A stretch of DNA of 64,000 bases, taken from NCBI RefSeq assembly GCF_007829955.1, contig NZ_VIWX01000003.1, forward strand, positions 664,788-728,787, in the 5' to 3' direction. The translations under genes were made by a program, and so were the position numbers. The notes under the pieces are model-generated. The model searched no databases, was not told the origin of the DNA, and saw only the letters and a list, made by a program, of their open reading frames with translations. Source of the stretch: Saccharopolyspora dendranthemae (lineage in GTDB: Bacteria; Actinomycetota; Actinomycetes; Mycobacteriales; Pseudonocardiaceae). The stretch's first letter is position 1; every line of letters starts with the position of its first letter. Below are positions 27,757-36,816 of the stretch, in pieces.

Positions 27757-29754
27757 GTGGTGACGGCAAAGATGCTTGAAACCGCAGCGGGGGTCGCCGA
27801 GGCGGCCGGGCCCGCGCAGTCCTACGCCTGGTTGCTGGTCGCGTTCCCGCTGCTGGGTGCCGCGATCTTGCTGATCGCGGGACGGCGGGCCAACGGCTGG
27901 GGACATCTGCTGGGAACGGCGACGGTGGTCGCCTCGTTCGTCTACGGGCTCTGGCTGTTCACCTCCGTGTCCGGGGCACCGCAGGGCGAGCAGGTCCGCG
28001 AACTGCACCTGTTCTCCTGGATCCCGGTCAACGCGCTGCAGGTCGACTTCGGGCTCCGCCTGGACCCGCTGGCGATGGTGTTCCTGCTGCTGATCACGGG
28101 TGTGGGATCGCTGATCCACCTGTACTCGATCGGCTACATGAGCCACGACCAGGAGGGGCGCACCGGCGCGGCCAACACCGAGCGCCGCCGGTTCTTCGCC
28201 TACCTGAACCTGTTCGTCGCCTCGATGCTGATCCTGGTGCTGGGCAACGGCTTCGTGACCCTCTACCTCGGTTGGGAGGGCGTCGGTCTGGCGTCCTACC
28301 TGCTGATCGGGTTCTGGCAGCACCGGCCCTCGGCGGCCGCGGCGGCGACCAAGGCGTTCGTGATGAACCGCGTCGGCGACGTCGGGCTGGCGCTGGCGAT
28401 CTTCCTGCTGTTCGCCAACCTCGGGACCACCCAGTACGCGGAGGTCTTCGCTCGCGCCGGTGAGCTCTCGCCGGGCGTGCTGCTGGCGATCACGCTCCTG
28501 CTGCTGCTCGGTGCCTGCGGCAAGTCCGGCCAGGTCCCGCTGCAGGCGTGGTTGCCGGACGCCATGGAGGGCCCGACCCCGGTTTCGGCGCTGATCCACG
28601 CCGCCACGATGGTCACCGCGGGCGTCTACCTCGTCGCCCGCTCCAACCCGCTGTTCTCGCTCTCGCCGGGCGGTCAGCTGGCCGTCACCATCGTCGGCGC
28701 GGTGACGCTGCTGGTCGGGTGCGTCATCGGCTGCGCCTACGACGACATCAAGAAGGTCCTCGCGTACTCCACGGTCAGCCAGATCGGCTACATGATGCTG
28801 GCGGTCGGGCTCGGCCCGGCCGGGTACGCGCTGGGCATCATGCACCTGCTCACCCACGGCTTCTTCAAGGCCGGGCTGTTCCTCGGCGCCGGTTCGGTGA
28901 TGCACGGCATGAACGACGAGGTCGACATGCGCAAGTTCGGCGGCCTCGCGCGGTACATGCCGATCACCGCGGGCACCTTCGGACTCGGCTACCTCGCGCT
29001 GATCGGGTTCCCGTTCCTGTCCGGCTTCTACTCCAAGGACGCCATCATCGAGGCGGCCTTCGGTCAGGAGGGCTGGCGCGGCTGGATCTTCGGCGGAGCC
29101 GCGATGCTGGGCGCCGGGATCACCGCCTTCTACATGACGCGCCTGGTGCTGATGACGTTCTTCGGCGAGAAGCGCTGGAAGGACCTGAAGGCCGGCAACG
29201 GCAAGGACTTCCACCCGCACGAGTCCCCGGCGATCATGACCGCGCCGATGATCGTGCTCGCGGTCGGTTCGATTGGGGCCGGCATGTTCCTGGCGGGTGG
29301 CGACCGGCTGGTGACGTTCCTGTCGCCCTCGCTGGGCGAGCTGCAAGAAGCCCCCCACACCGCGATCCCGCACGCGATGATCCCCGTGCTGACGGTGGCC
29401 ATCTCCGCGCTGGGTGCGGTGATCGCGTGGCTGGTCGTGGGCCGCAAACCGGTTCCGGTCGAGCGCCCGGCGAAGGTCTCGCCGGTCGTGCGCGCAGCCC
29501 GCGCGGACCTCGGTGGCAACGCCGTCAACGACCTCCTCGCGGTGCGCCCGACCTTCGGTCTCACCAAGGGGTTGCTCGCGGTCGACCGCAAGGGCGTCGA
29601 CGGCACGGTCTCCGGCATCGCCTCGGTGCTGACCTTCAGCTCCAGCCGGATGCGCCGCTGGCAGACCGGTTTCGTCCGGTCCTACGCCCTGTCCATGCTC
29701 TTCGGCGGTGTCGTGGTGATCGCCGCCCTGATGGCAGTGGGGTTCCCGTCATGA
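27757..29754 (+). CDS. nuoL: NADH-quinone oxidoreductase subunit L
   Basis: A 665-residue antiporter-like subunit (ND5 type) with about 16 membrane segments. Landmarks are FYLGWEGVGLASYLLIGFW-like LYLGWEGVGLASYLLIG, FVMNRVGDVGLALAIF, KSGQVPLQAWLPDAMEGPTP, SALIHAATMVTAGVYLVAR and the discontinuous-helix region LTHGFFKAGLFLGAGSV. The C-terminal long amphipathic helix follows about residue 520. GTG 27757 (or the next codon, also GTG) has GAGAGGGC upstream. A 23-codon mini-ORF starts in its stop codon. Confidence 0.95.
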   Translation: MVTAKMLETAAGVAEAAGPAQSYAWLLVAFPLLGAAILLIAGRRANGWGHLLGTATVVASFVYGLWLFTSVSGAPQGEQVRELHLFSWIPVNALQVDFGLRLDPLAMVFLLLITGVGSLIHLYSIGYMSHDQEGRTGAANTERRRFFAYLNLFVASMLILVLGNGFVTLYLGWEGVGLASYLLIGFWQHRPSAAAAATKAFVMNRVGDVGLALAIFLLFANLGTTQYAEVFARAGELSPGVLLAITLLLLLGACGKSGQVPLQAWLPDAMEGPTPVSALIHAATMVTAGVYLVARSNPLFSLSPGGQLAVTIVGAVTLLVGCVIGCAYDDIKKVLAYSTVSQIGYMMLAVGLGPAGYALGIMHLLTHGFFKAGLFLGAGSVMHGMNDEVDMRKFGGLARYMPITAGTFGLGYLALIGFPFLSGFYSKDAIIEAAFGQEGWRGWIFGGAAMLGAGITAFYMTRLVLMTFFGEKRWKDLKAGNGKDFHPHESPAIMTAPMIVLAVGSIGAGMFLAGGDRLVTFLSPSLGELQEAPHTAIPHAMIPVLTVAISALGAVIAWLVVGRKPVPVERPAKVSPVVRAARADLGGNAVNDLLAVRPTFGLTKGLLAVDRKGVDGTVSGIASVLTFSSSRMRRWQTGFVRSYALSMLFGGVVVIAALMAVGFPS

Positions 29755-29822
29755 CGACCTCGCACGGACCCGTTCTGCCCAGTTCGTATCGACACGGTGA
29801 GCTCCGGGAGGAGATCCGATGA
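29751..29822 (+). CDS. 23-codon mini-ORF coupling nuoL and nuoM
   Basis: ATG 29751 overlaps the nuoL stop (ATGA), and its own stop TGA overlaps the nuoM ATG (ATGA at 29819-29822). The peptide begins MTTSHGPVLPSSYRHGELRE and ends EIR. Without it the ribosome would face a 64-nt gap at this point of an operon otherwise chained by overlaps. The nuoM ribosome site GGGAGGAG lies inside it. It is probably a translational-coupling leader peptide rather than a functional protein; no membrane segment or motif is seen. Confidence 0.4.
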   Translation: MTTSHGPVLPSSYRHGELREEIR

Positions 29823-31396
29823 CCCTGCTGCTCGCCCTGGTGCTGCTGCCGATCGCCGGGTCGGTGGTGGTGGCGCTGCTGCGCGGCAACGCCGGTGCGG
29901 CGAAGTGGACCGCGCTGGGCTTCTCCCTCGCCGAGCTCGTCATCGCCGTCGCCGCGTGGTTCGCCTACGACCCGGCCGGTCCGCGGATGCAGCTGACCAG
30001 CTCGATCTCGTGGATCCCGTCGTTCGACATCAACCTCTCGTTCGGCGTCGACGGCATCGCCCTGGTGATGGTCCTGGTCATCGCCGTGCTGATGCCGCTG
30101 GTGCTGGGCTACAGCTGGGGAGAGCGGCTGCCGGAGGGACGTACGCACGGCGGGTTCTTCTCGCTGCTGCTGCTCGAACAGGCGCTGACGGTCGCGGTCT
30201 TCGCCGCCACCGACGTGTTCCTCTTCTACGTGCTCTTCGAGATCATGCTGATCCCGATGTACTTCCTCATCGGCGGCTACGGCGGTGAGAACCGGGCCTA
30301 CGCCGCGGTGAAGTTCTTCCTCTACTCGTTCCTCGGCGGCCTGATCATGCTGGCGTCGGCGATCGGCGCCTACAGCTACAGCGCGCAGGTCACCGGTGAG
30401 GGCACGTTCGACTGGGCCAAGCTCGTCCCGATCCTGTCGGACGCCCCGGCGAACGTGCAGATCTGGCTGTTCCTGGGCTTCTTCGCCGCGTTCGCGATCA
30501 AGGCTCCGCTGTTCCCGTTCCACACCTGGCTCCCGGACGCCGCGCAGCAGGCGCCGATCGGCGTCGCGGTGATCGTGGTCGGCGTGCTGGACAAGGTCGG
30601 CACCTTCGGCTTCCTGCGCTACAGCCTGCCGCTAACCCCGGTGGCCGCGCAGCAGCTGGCACCGGTGGTGCTGGTGCTCGCGGTGATCGGCGTGCTCTAC
30701 GGCTCGCTGCAGGCGTTCGGTCAGACCGACCTCAAGCGGTTCATCGCCTACGTCTCGATCGCGCACTTCGGGTTCATCGCGTTGGGGATCTTCGCGTTCA
30801 CCTCGCAGGCGCACGTCGGCGCGGTGTCGTACATGATCAACCACAGCATCGCCACGGGCATGCTGATCCTGGTCATCGGCATGATCATCGTGCGAGGCGG
30901 CTCGACCCGGATCGCCGACTACGGCGGCATGGCGAAGGTGACTCCGCTGCTGGCGGGCTCGCTGCTGATCGCCGGGCTGAGCACGCTGTCGCTGCCCGGC
31001 ACCAACTCCTTCGTCAGCGAATTCCTCGTGCTGGTCGGGTCTTTCGCGACCCGCCCGGTCTTCACGACGCTGGCCACGATCGGCATGGTGCTGGCGGCGG
31101 TCTACGTGCTGTGGCTCTACCAGCGCACCATGCAGGGCCCGGTGCGCGGCGACGCGCTGCTGGGCACCGCGGGCGGCCCGGGCGCGGTGATCGACCCGAG
31201 TCGCGAGGGCGCGCACCGGCTCCGGTTCACCGACCTGGGAGCCCGGGAGATCGCCGTGCTGGCCCCGCTGATCGTGCTGATCATCGGGCTCGGCGTGTAC
31301 CCCAAGCCGGTCCTGGACGTGATCAACCCGTCGGTCGCGGCAACCATGAGCGAGGTCGGCGTCACCGACCCCGTGACCTCGCAGGGAGGTAACTGA
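29819..31396 (+). CDS. nuoM: NADH-quinone oxidoreductase subunit M
   Basis: A 525-residue antiporter-like subunit (ND4 type) with about 14 membrane segments. Conserved blocks include FFLYSFLGGLIMLASAIGAY, KAPLFPFHTWLPDAAQQAPI, GSLQAFGQTDLKRFIAYVSI and AHFGFIALGIFAF, plus the acidic LFEIMLIPMYFLIGGYGGE. ATG 29819 has GGGAGGAG at 29806-29813 and overlaps the preceding mini-ORF stop. Confidence 0.95.
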   Translation: MTLLLALVLLPIAGSVVVALLRGNAGAAKWTALGFSLAELVIAVAAWFAYDPAGPRMQLTSSISWIPSFDINLSFGVDGIALVMVLVIAVLMPLVLGYSWGERLPEGRTHGGFFSLLLLEQALTVAVFAATDVFLFYVLFEIMLIPMYFLIGGYGGENRAYAAVKFFLYSFLGGLIMLASAIGAYSYSAQVTGEGTFDWAKLVPILSDAPANVQIWLFLGFFAAFAIKAPLFPFHTWLPDAAQQAPIGVAVIVVGVLDKVGTFGFLRYSLPLTPVAAQQLAPVVLVLAVIGVLYGSLQAFGQTDLKRFIAYVSIAHFGFIALGIFAFTSQAHVGAVSYMINHSIATGMLILVIGMIIVRGGSTRIADYGGMAKVTPLLAGSLLIAGLSTLSLPGTNSFVSEFLVLVGSFATRPVFTTLATIGMVLAAVYVLWLYQRTMQGPVRGDALLGTAGGPGAVIDPSREGAHRLRFTDLGAREIAVLAPLIVLIIGLGVYPKPVLDVINPSVAATMSEVGVTDPVTSQGGN

Positions 31397-31398
31397 CA

Positions 31399-32964
31399 GT
31401 GGTCAAGGGATTCCCGAGCCAGCTGGGTACCGTCGAGATTCCGCCGATCGACTACGCGGCGATCGCGCCGGTGCTGGTGATCCTCGGTGCCGCTTGCCTG
31501 GCGATCTTGGTCGAGGCGTTCCTGCCCCGGCACCAGCGCTGGTCGGTGCAGGTCGGCCTGAGCCTGGCGTCGGTCGTGATCGCAGGCATCGCGCTGGCCA
31601 CCTTCGCGCGGTCGGCGGGCACCGGCGTGACGACGCTGTCGGACTCGCTGGCCGTCGACCCGCCGACGCTGTTCCTGTGGGGCACGTTGCTGGCGCTCGG
31701 CCTGGGCTCGCTGCTGCTGATCGCCGACCGCTCGGTGGAGCCGGGCGGGGCGTTCGTCGCGGAGTCGATGCCGGCCGAGGGGCCGGGGACGATGAGCCGC
31801 GCCGCCGCGTCGGCCGCCGGGATGCGCACCGAGGTGTTCCCGCTGGCCCTGTTCTCGCTCGGCGGGATGATGGTGTTCTGCGCGGCCAACGACCTGCTGA
31901 CGATGTTCATCGCGCTGGAGGTGCTGAGCCTCCCGCTGTACCTGATGTGCGGTCTGGCCAAGCGTCGCAGGCTGCTGTCGCAGGAATCCGCGGTGAAGTA
32001 CTTCCTGCTGGGAGCGTTCGCCTCCGCGTTCTTCCTCTACGGCCTGGCGCTGCTCTACGGCTACGCGGGTTCGGTGAAGCTGCAGGCGATCGCCGACGCC
32101 ACCGCCGGCTCGGAGCGCTCCGACACGCTGCTGTTCGCCGGACTCGGCTTGCTGCTGGTGGGTCTGCTGTTCAAGGCCTCGGTGGGCCCGTTCCACACCT
32201 GGACGCCGGACGTCTACCAGGGCGCCCCGACCGCGGTGACCGGTTTCATGGCCGCCTGCACCAAGGTCGCGGCCTTCGGCGGGATCCTCCGCGTGCTGCA
32301 GGTCGCGTTCGAGGCCTCCAGCTGGGAGTGGCGCGGCGTGGTCTGGACGATCGCCGTCGTGTCGATGGTGATCGGCGTGGTGCTCGGCCTGACCCAGCGC
32401 GACATCAAGCGGATGATCGCCTACTCCTCGGTGGCGCACGCCGGTTTCATGCTGCTGGGCACGCTCGCGCTGTCCGATCGCGGTGTCGCCGCGACGCTCT
32501 TCTACCTGCTGGCCTACGGGTTCACCACGATCGCCGTGTTCGGTGTGATCAGTCTCGTGCGCCGCTCCGACGGTGAGGCAACTCACCTTTCGGACTGGGC
32601 GGGTCTGGCGAAGCGTTCACCGCTGGTCGCCTGGGTGTTCACCTTCCTGCTGCTCGCCCTCGCCGGTATCCCCATGACCAGCGGATTCGTCGGGAAGTTC
32701 GTGGTGTTCGAGGCCGCTCTGACCGATGGCATGGCACCGCTGGTGGTGGTGGCCCTGGTGGCGAGTGCGGTTGCGGCCTTCTTCTACCTTCGTGTCATCG
32801 TGCTGATGCACTTCCAAGAACCGGCTGCTGACGGCCCCACCGTGAGCGTGCCGGGTGCGTTCACGACGGCGGCGATCACGCTGGGCGTGGTCGTGACGCT
32901 GTTGCTGGGCGTGTTGCCGACCTTGGCTCTGGACTGGGCGAACGTCGGTGGCTTCGTGTCGTAG
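31399..32964 (+). CDS. nuoN: NADH-quinone oxidoreductase subunit N
   Basis: A 521-residue antiporter-like subunit (ND2 type), the last gene of the operon. Landmarks are MFIALEVLSLPLYLMCGLAK, ESAVKYFLLGAFASAFFLYG, VGPFHTWTPDVYQGAPTAVT and RDIKRMIAYSSVAHAGFMLL. About 14 membrane segments. GTG 31399 is 2 nt after the nuoM stop, with GGGAGGT at 31384-31390. No clear terminator separates it from the polyprenyl synthase gene 47 bp downstream. Confidence 0.95.
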   Translation: MVKGFPSQLGTVEIPPIDYAAIAPVLVILGAACLAILVEAFLPRHQRWSVQVGLSLASVVIAGIALATFARSAGTGVTTLSDSLAVDPPTLFLWGTLLALGLGSLLLIADRSVEPGGAFVAESMPAEGPGTMSRAAASAAGMRTEVFPLALFSLGGMMVFCAANDLLTMFIALEVLSLPLYLMCGLAKRRRLLSQESAVKYFLLGAFASAFFLYGLALLYGYAGSVKLQAIADATAGSERSDTLLFAGLGLLLVGLLFKASVGPFHTWTPDVYQGAPTAVTGFMAACTKVAAFGGILRVLQVAFEASSWEWRGVVWTIAVVSMVIGVVLGLTQRDIKRMIAYSSVAHAGFMLLGTLALSDRGVAATLFYLLAYGFTTIAVFGVISLVRRSDGEATHLSDWAGLAKRSPLVAWVFTFLLLALAGIPMTSGFVGKFVVFEAALTDGMAPLVVVALVASAVAAFFYLRVIVLMHFQEPAADGPTVSVPGAFTTAAITLGVVVTLLLGVLPTLALDWANVGGFVS

Positions 32965-33011
32965 AGTGCTCGCCCGTAGGGCGATCGTGGGGGAGCGAAG
33001 GCGACGGTGAC

Positions 33012-34040
33012 GTGAGCAGGCCAGCGGATGACCCGATCAGTGAACTGAGCGCAGCCGGGCCGGGTGGTTTCCAGATCACCGACGCCGGGCTGGCCGACTC
33101 GGTCAAGCAGGGCATGGCACGCGTCGAGCAGCTGCTGCACGACGAGGTGCAAAGCGACCTCGACTTCGCCACGCGTACTTCGCTGCACCTGGTGGACGCG
33201 GGCGGCAAGCGGTTCCGGCCGCTGTTCGTGCTCCTCGCCGCGCAGTTCGGCGACCCCACGACGGACGAGGTCGTCAAGTCCGGCGCTGTGGTGGAGATGA
33301 TCCACCTCGCCACCCTGTACCACGACGACGTGATGGACGAGGCCACCATGCGGCGGGGCGCGACCAGCGCGAACGCCCGCTGGGACAACTCGGTGGCCAT
33401 CCTCACCGGCGACTTCCTGTTCGCCAAGGCCTCCCAGCTGATCGCCGATCTCGGCGCCGAAGCGGTCCGCCGGATGGCGGCGACCTTCGAAGCTCTGGTC
33501 ACCGGCCAGATGCGCGAGACCGAAGGGGTTGGCGAGGGCGAGGACGCCGTCGACTTCTACCTCAAGGTGATCTACGAGAAGACCGGGTCGCTGATCGCGA
33601 CCGCGGGCCGGTTCGGCGCCTGGTTCTCCGGTGCGGACGAGGCGACCATCGAGTCGCTGGAACGCATCGGCAAGCTGATCGGCACCGGGTTCCAGATCTC
33701 CGACGACATCATCGACATCGCCTCGCAGTCCAAGGAGTCCGGCAAGACCCCGGGCACCGACCTGCGGGAGGGCGTCAAGACGCTGCCGATGCTCTACGCG
33801 CTGGCCGACGAGCAGTGCCCGGCACGGCTCCGGGATCTGCTGGGTCGCCCGCTGACGACCGACGCCGAGGTCGAGGAAGCCCTGGACCTGCTGCGCGATT
33901 CCCGCGGTCTGGAGCGAACCCGCAGCACGCTGCAGGAGTTCGCCGACGACGCCCGCAAGGAGCTCGCCTCGCTGCCCGACGTGCCGGCCAGTGAGGCGCT
34001 GTCCTCGCTCGTCGACTACGTGGTCGCCCGGACCTGGTGA
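33012..34040 (+). CDS. Polyprenyl diphosphate synthase
   Basis: A 342-residue trans-isoprenyl diphosphate synthase. The two Asp-rich Mg-binding motifs are DDVMD (D105-D109, in LYHDDVMDEATMRRG) and DDIID (D231-D235, in QISDDIIDIASQSKE); GGKRFRP near residue 65 binds isopentenyl diphosphate. It most likely makes the long-chain tail for menaquinone: it follows nuoN, and the M. tuberculosis equivalent (Rv0562, grcC1) lies between menJ and htpX. Chain length cannot be read reliably. GTG 33012 has only a weak ribosome site (GGGGGAG about 15 nt upstream). Confidence 0.9.
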   Translation: MSRPADDPISELSAAGPGGFQITDAGLADSVKQGMARVEQLLHDEVQSDLDFATRTSLHLVDAGGKRFRPLFVLLAAQFGDPTTDEVVKSGAVVEMIHLATLYHDDVMDEATMRRGATSANARWDNSVAILTGDFLFAKASQLIADLGAEAVRRMAATFEALVTGQMRETEGVGEGEDAVDFYLKVIYEKTGSLIATAGRFGAWFSGADEATIESLERIGKLIGTGFQISDDIIDIASQSKESGKTPGTDLREGVKTLPMLYALADEQCPARLRDLLGRPLTTDAEVEEALDLLRDSRGLERTRSTLQEFADDARKELASLPDVPASEALSSLVDYVVARTW

Positions 34041-34196
34041 TGTGCCGCTGCCGCCCGGCGAGCACCGCGTGCCTGTCTTGAACTCGCCGGATCCGTCACA
34101 TGCCGGTGAAAGCGGTACCGGGCGACGTCGCACGCGTGGTAGGAAACCCGGTGTGACCGGCGGTGCTTCTGAAGCCCCGGAGGAGGGACATCTCTC

Positions 34197-35378
34197 GTGA
34201 TCACCTGGCTGTTCACCCAGGTGTGGCTGTGGAGCCTCGCCGCTTTCCTGGTGGGAGCGTTCGTCACCTGGGCGCTGTTCGTCCGGCCGTTGCGGCGCAG
34301 GCTCAAGCAGGAGCTGAACCGGCCGCACTACGACGAGCCCCTCTACGACCAGCCCGTCTACGACGAAACGGTCTACGACGAGCCGGTGTACGAACGGGCT
34401 CACGAGGTCTACGAGGACGAGCCGGTCACCGAGCACCGGGCCGCTCCGCTGGACCTGCTCGACCAGCACCCGGGGCAGCGGGAGCATTCCGAGGACCAGT
34501 TCGGCGAGTGGGACCGCAGGCCCCGCCCGTGGGTCGCGCCCGGGGCGACGACGCGGTCGGACCTGGTGGAGACGCAGCACGTGCCCGAACCGGAGCCCGA
34601 ACCAGCACCGGTGCCGGAACCCGAGCCGGAACCCGCGGCCGGTGACAACACGTGGTTCCGCAACCCGGAGTTCGAGGAGACGAGGAACGAGCAGCGCCCG
34701 TCGCAGTTCCCACCGGGAGCCGACGAGGAACCCGACCAGCTCTCGGGTCAGCTCCGCTCGCTGTTCGAACCGGAGTCGGCGGCTGCCTCCGAGGAGCCCT
34801 ACACACCTCCGGTCGGCGCGGACGCCACGCAGGTCATCCCGGCCGTCCCCGCGGAGCAGAAGGGCAAGTCATCCCAGCTCAGCGGTAGCCTCGGTGGCGA
34901 CGGCGCGGCGTCCGAGCCGCTCCCGAAGCGCACCCCGCAGCCGCGCGGCGACGCCGCCCAGGCCGACCGTCCGCACATCCCGGACTCGTTGCGGCAACGC
35001 GTGGAGCACGCGGAGCCGCTCTCCCCGGAGCAGGCCGACGAGGACCCGGCCGGGATCAGGCTCGTCGACAACCCGGACGACTCGGCTCCGCTGCCCCGCC
35101 GCACGCCGGGCGCGGGACCGCACCCCGGCCGCGACGGCAAGTGGGAGAAGGCTTCTGAAGCGCCCGAGGCCGCAGCGGAGACCCGTCAGGTGCCCGCGGC
35201 CCAGCAGGCTCAGAGCGCCGGTTCGACCGGTCCGATGATCAAGGGCCACTCGGCCTCCCGGCAGTACCACACGCCGGACTCCCCGCACTACGACCAGATC
35301 ACCGCCGACGTTTGGTTCCGCAACCCGTCGGACGCCGAGACCGCCGGCTTCGAGCCCTGGAACCGCACCCGCCGCTGA
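34197..35378 (+). CDS. Sunset-domain membrane protein (ArfC-like)
   Basis: A 393-residue protein with one N-terminal membrane segment (about residues 5-28), a basic cytoplasmic border, and then a short tandem of YDEP/YDQP/YDET units (residues 45-65). A long acidic, Pro/Glu-rich disordered region follows. The C-terminal 45 residues (MIKGHSASRQYHTPDSPHYD, then VWFRNPSDAETAGFEPWNR) match the actinobacterial sunset domain found in ArfC-type channel accessory proteins. WFRNP also occurs once near residue 152. AGGAGGG at 34181-34187 sets the GTG start. The function is not established. Confidence 0.65.
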   Translation: MITWLFTQVWLWSLAAFLVGAFVTWALFVRPLRRRLKQELNRPHYDEPLYDQPVYDETVYDEPVYERAHEVYEDEPVTEHRAAPLDLLDQHPGQREHSEDQFGEWDRRPRPWVAPGATTRSDLVETQHVPEPEPEPAPVPEPEPEPAAGDNTWFRNPEFEETRNEQRPSQFPPGADEEPDQLSGQLRSLFEPESAAASEEPYTPPVGADATQVIPAVPAEQKGKSSQLSGSLGGDGAASEPLPKRTPQPRGDAAQADRPHIPDSLRQRVEHAEPLSPEQADEDPAGIRLVDNPDDSAPLPRRTPGAGPHPGRDGKWEKASEAPEAAAETRQVPAAQQAQSAGSTGPMIKGHSASRQYHTPDSPHYDQITADVWFRNPSDAETAGFEPWNRTRR

Positions 35379-35393
35379 CCCACCGACTGCGAG

Positions 35394-35427
35394 GACCGCG
35401 GGAATCGTCTGCGCGATTCCCGCGGTC
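35394..35427. terminator. Bidirectional terminator hairpin
   Basis: GACCGCGGGAATCG (35394-35407) and CGATTCCCGCGGTC (35414-35427) form a perfect 14-bp stem with a 6-nt loop between two convergent genes. CTCCTCTT follows on the plus strand. Confidence 0.75.
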
Positions 35428-35439
35428 TCCTCTTGTGCG

Positions 35440-35892
35440 TCAGTCGGGCTGCGGTTGGCGTTCCAGGAGGCGGGAGAGCACGACGGTCGACACCGTGCGC
35501 GAGACGAAGTCGACCTCGCGGAGCCGTTCCATCGCCTCTTCCAAGTGGTGGATGTCGGCGGCGCGCAGGTGCACGATGGCGTCCGCCTGCCCGGAGACGG
35601 TGTAGGCGGCGACGACTTCCGGCAGCGGCTCCAGGCCGGACCGGATCCGGCGAGCGGGCACGTTGCCGTGGCAGTGGACCTCCACGAACGCCTCGGTGCC
35701 CCAGCCGAGCGCCTCGGGGTCGACCACCGCCGTGAATCCCTGCAGAACGCCCTGGTCGAGCAATTTGTCGACTCGTCGCTTCACCGCCGGAGCCGACAGC
35801 CCCACGTCCGAACCGATCTCCGCGTAGCTCGCGCGAGCGTCGGTGACCAGGTGCGAAATGATTCGTTGGTCCAAGGCGTCCATACGCAACAT
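35440..35892 (-). CDS. Lrp/AsnC-family transcriptional regulator
   Basis: A 150-residue regulator: N-terminal winged HTH (LDQRIISHLVTDARASYAEI, then VGLSAPAVKRRVDKLLDQGV) and a C-terminal RAM-type ligand domain (GFTAVVDPEALGWGTEAFVE). Such proteins sense amino acids. It is divergent from the dimethylargininase-like gene with 65 bp between starts; the M. tuberculosis pair Rv2324/Rv2323c is also adjacent, so control of that gene by an arginine-related signal is a fair inference. ATG 35892 or ATG 35883 could be the start; neither has a ribosome site. Confidence 0.88.
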   Translation of the reverse strand: MLRMDALDQRIISHLVTDARASYAEIGSDVGLSAPAVKRRVDKLLDQGVLQGFTAVVDPEALGWGTEAFVEVHCHGNVPARRIRSGLEPLPEVVAAYTVSGQADAIVHLRAADIHHLEEAMERLREVDFVSRTVSTVVLSRLLERQPQPD

Positions 35893-35943
35893 TCTGCCGC
35901 AAACGACGAACGGAGCAGCGTTGATGGCGGGTATCCGTAGAGC

Positions 35944-35949
35944 TTAGAT
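35944..35949 (+). promoter_or_regulatory. Predicted -10 box, leaderless promoter
   Basis: TTAGAT lies 8 nt before ATG 35958, consistent with a leaderless transcript of the dimethylargininase-like gene and placed where the divergent Lrp protein could act. Confidence 0.4.
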
Positions 35950-35957
35950 TTCGATTC

Positions 35958-36812
35958 ATGACGGCAACAGCGGCGCGACCCGCCGACACGCTCGTGGCCA
36001 GGCAGGCCACCACCCGCCACTTCCTGATGTGCCCGCCCGAGTACTTCACCGTCGAGTACGCGATCAACCCGTGGATGAACCCGGACCAGCCGGTCGACAC
36101 GGCGCTGGCGATGGCGCAGTGGCAGGAGCTCAAGGACACCTACGTCAGGCTCGGGCACGCGGTGGACACCATCGAGCCGCAGCCCGGATTGCCGGACATG
36201 GTCTTCGCCGCCAACTCCGGCACGGTGATCGAGGGCCGCGTGCTCGGCTCGAAGTTCCGCGCGCCCGAGCGCGCCGCGGAGGCCGAGCACTTCCGCCGCT
36301 GGTTCGTCACCCGCGGCCACCGCGACCTGGTGATGCCGACGCGGATCAACGAGGCGGAGGGCGACTTCGCCTGGACCGGCGAGGTGCTGCTGGCCGGGAC
36401 GGGGTTCCGGACGGACCCCGCCGCGCACGCCGAGGCGCAGGAGGCGCTGGGGGTCCCGGTCGTCTCCCTCAACCTGGTCGACGCCCGCTACTACCACCTC
36501 GACACCGCCCTGTTCGTGCTGGACAAGGGGCCGAACGCGCAGATCGCCTACTACCCGGACGCCTTCTCCGCGGGCTCGCGCAGGGTGCTGGCGCGGATGT
36601 TCCCGGACGCGGTGATCGCCGACGAGGCCGACGCGTCCTGCCTCGGGCTCAACGGCGTCTCCGACGGTCACCACGTGGTGCTCCCCGCCGAGGCGACCGG
36701 CCTGGCGAAGCAGCTGGAGGACCGCGGCTACGAGGTGATCGGCCTGGACATCTCCGAGCTCCGCAAGTCCGGCGGTGGCCCCAAGTGCTGCACGATGGAG
36801 CTGCACGCCTGA
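35958..36812 (+). CDS. Dimethylargininase-like guanidino-modifying enzyme
   Basis: A 284-residue pentein-fold protein of the arginine deiminase/amidinotransferase group, closest in layout to DDAH. Active-site parts are PDMVFAANSG (D80, N86), NEAEGDFAWTG, H180 in YYHLDTALFVLDKG, and the nucleophile C277 in GGGPKCCTMEL. It would hydrolyse a guanidino compound (dimethylarginine or arginine) to citrulline. M. tuberculosis Rv2323c is a close match in gene context (next to an AsnC regulator), where ornithine aminotransferase genes also adjoin; no rocD is present here. The substrate is therefore uncertain. Confidence 0.8.
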   Translation: MTATAARPADTLVARQATTRHFLMCPPEYFTVEYAINPWMNPDQPVDTALAMAQWQELKDTYVRLGHAVDTIEPQPGLPDMVFAANSGTVIEGRVLGSKFRAPERAAEAEHFRRWFVTRGHRDLVMPTRINEAEGDFAWTGEVLLAGTGFRTDPAAHAEAQEALGVPVVSLNLVDARYYHLDTALFVLDKGPNAQIAYYPDAFSAGSRRVLARMFPDAVIADEADASCLGLNGVSDGHHVVLPAEATGLAKQLEDRGYEVIGLDISELRKSGGGPKCCTMELHA

Positions 36813-36816
36813 AACG

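Noticed and set aside
34100..34190. Cobalamin-riboswitch-like stretch (GGAAACCCGGTG) before the sunset-domain gene
   Set aside because: The conserved cobalamin-box continuation and the upstream GCCACTG-type element are missing, and the downstream gene has no link to cobalamin.
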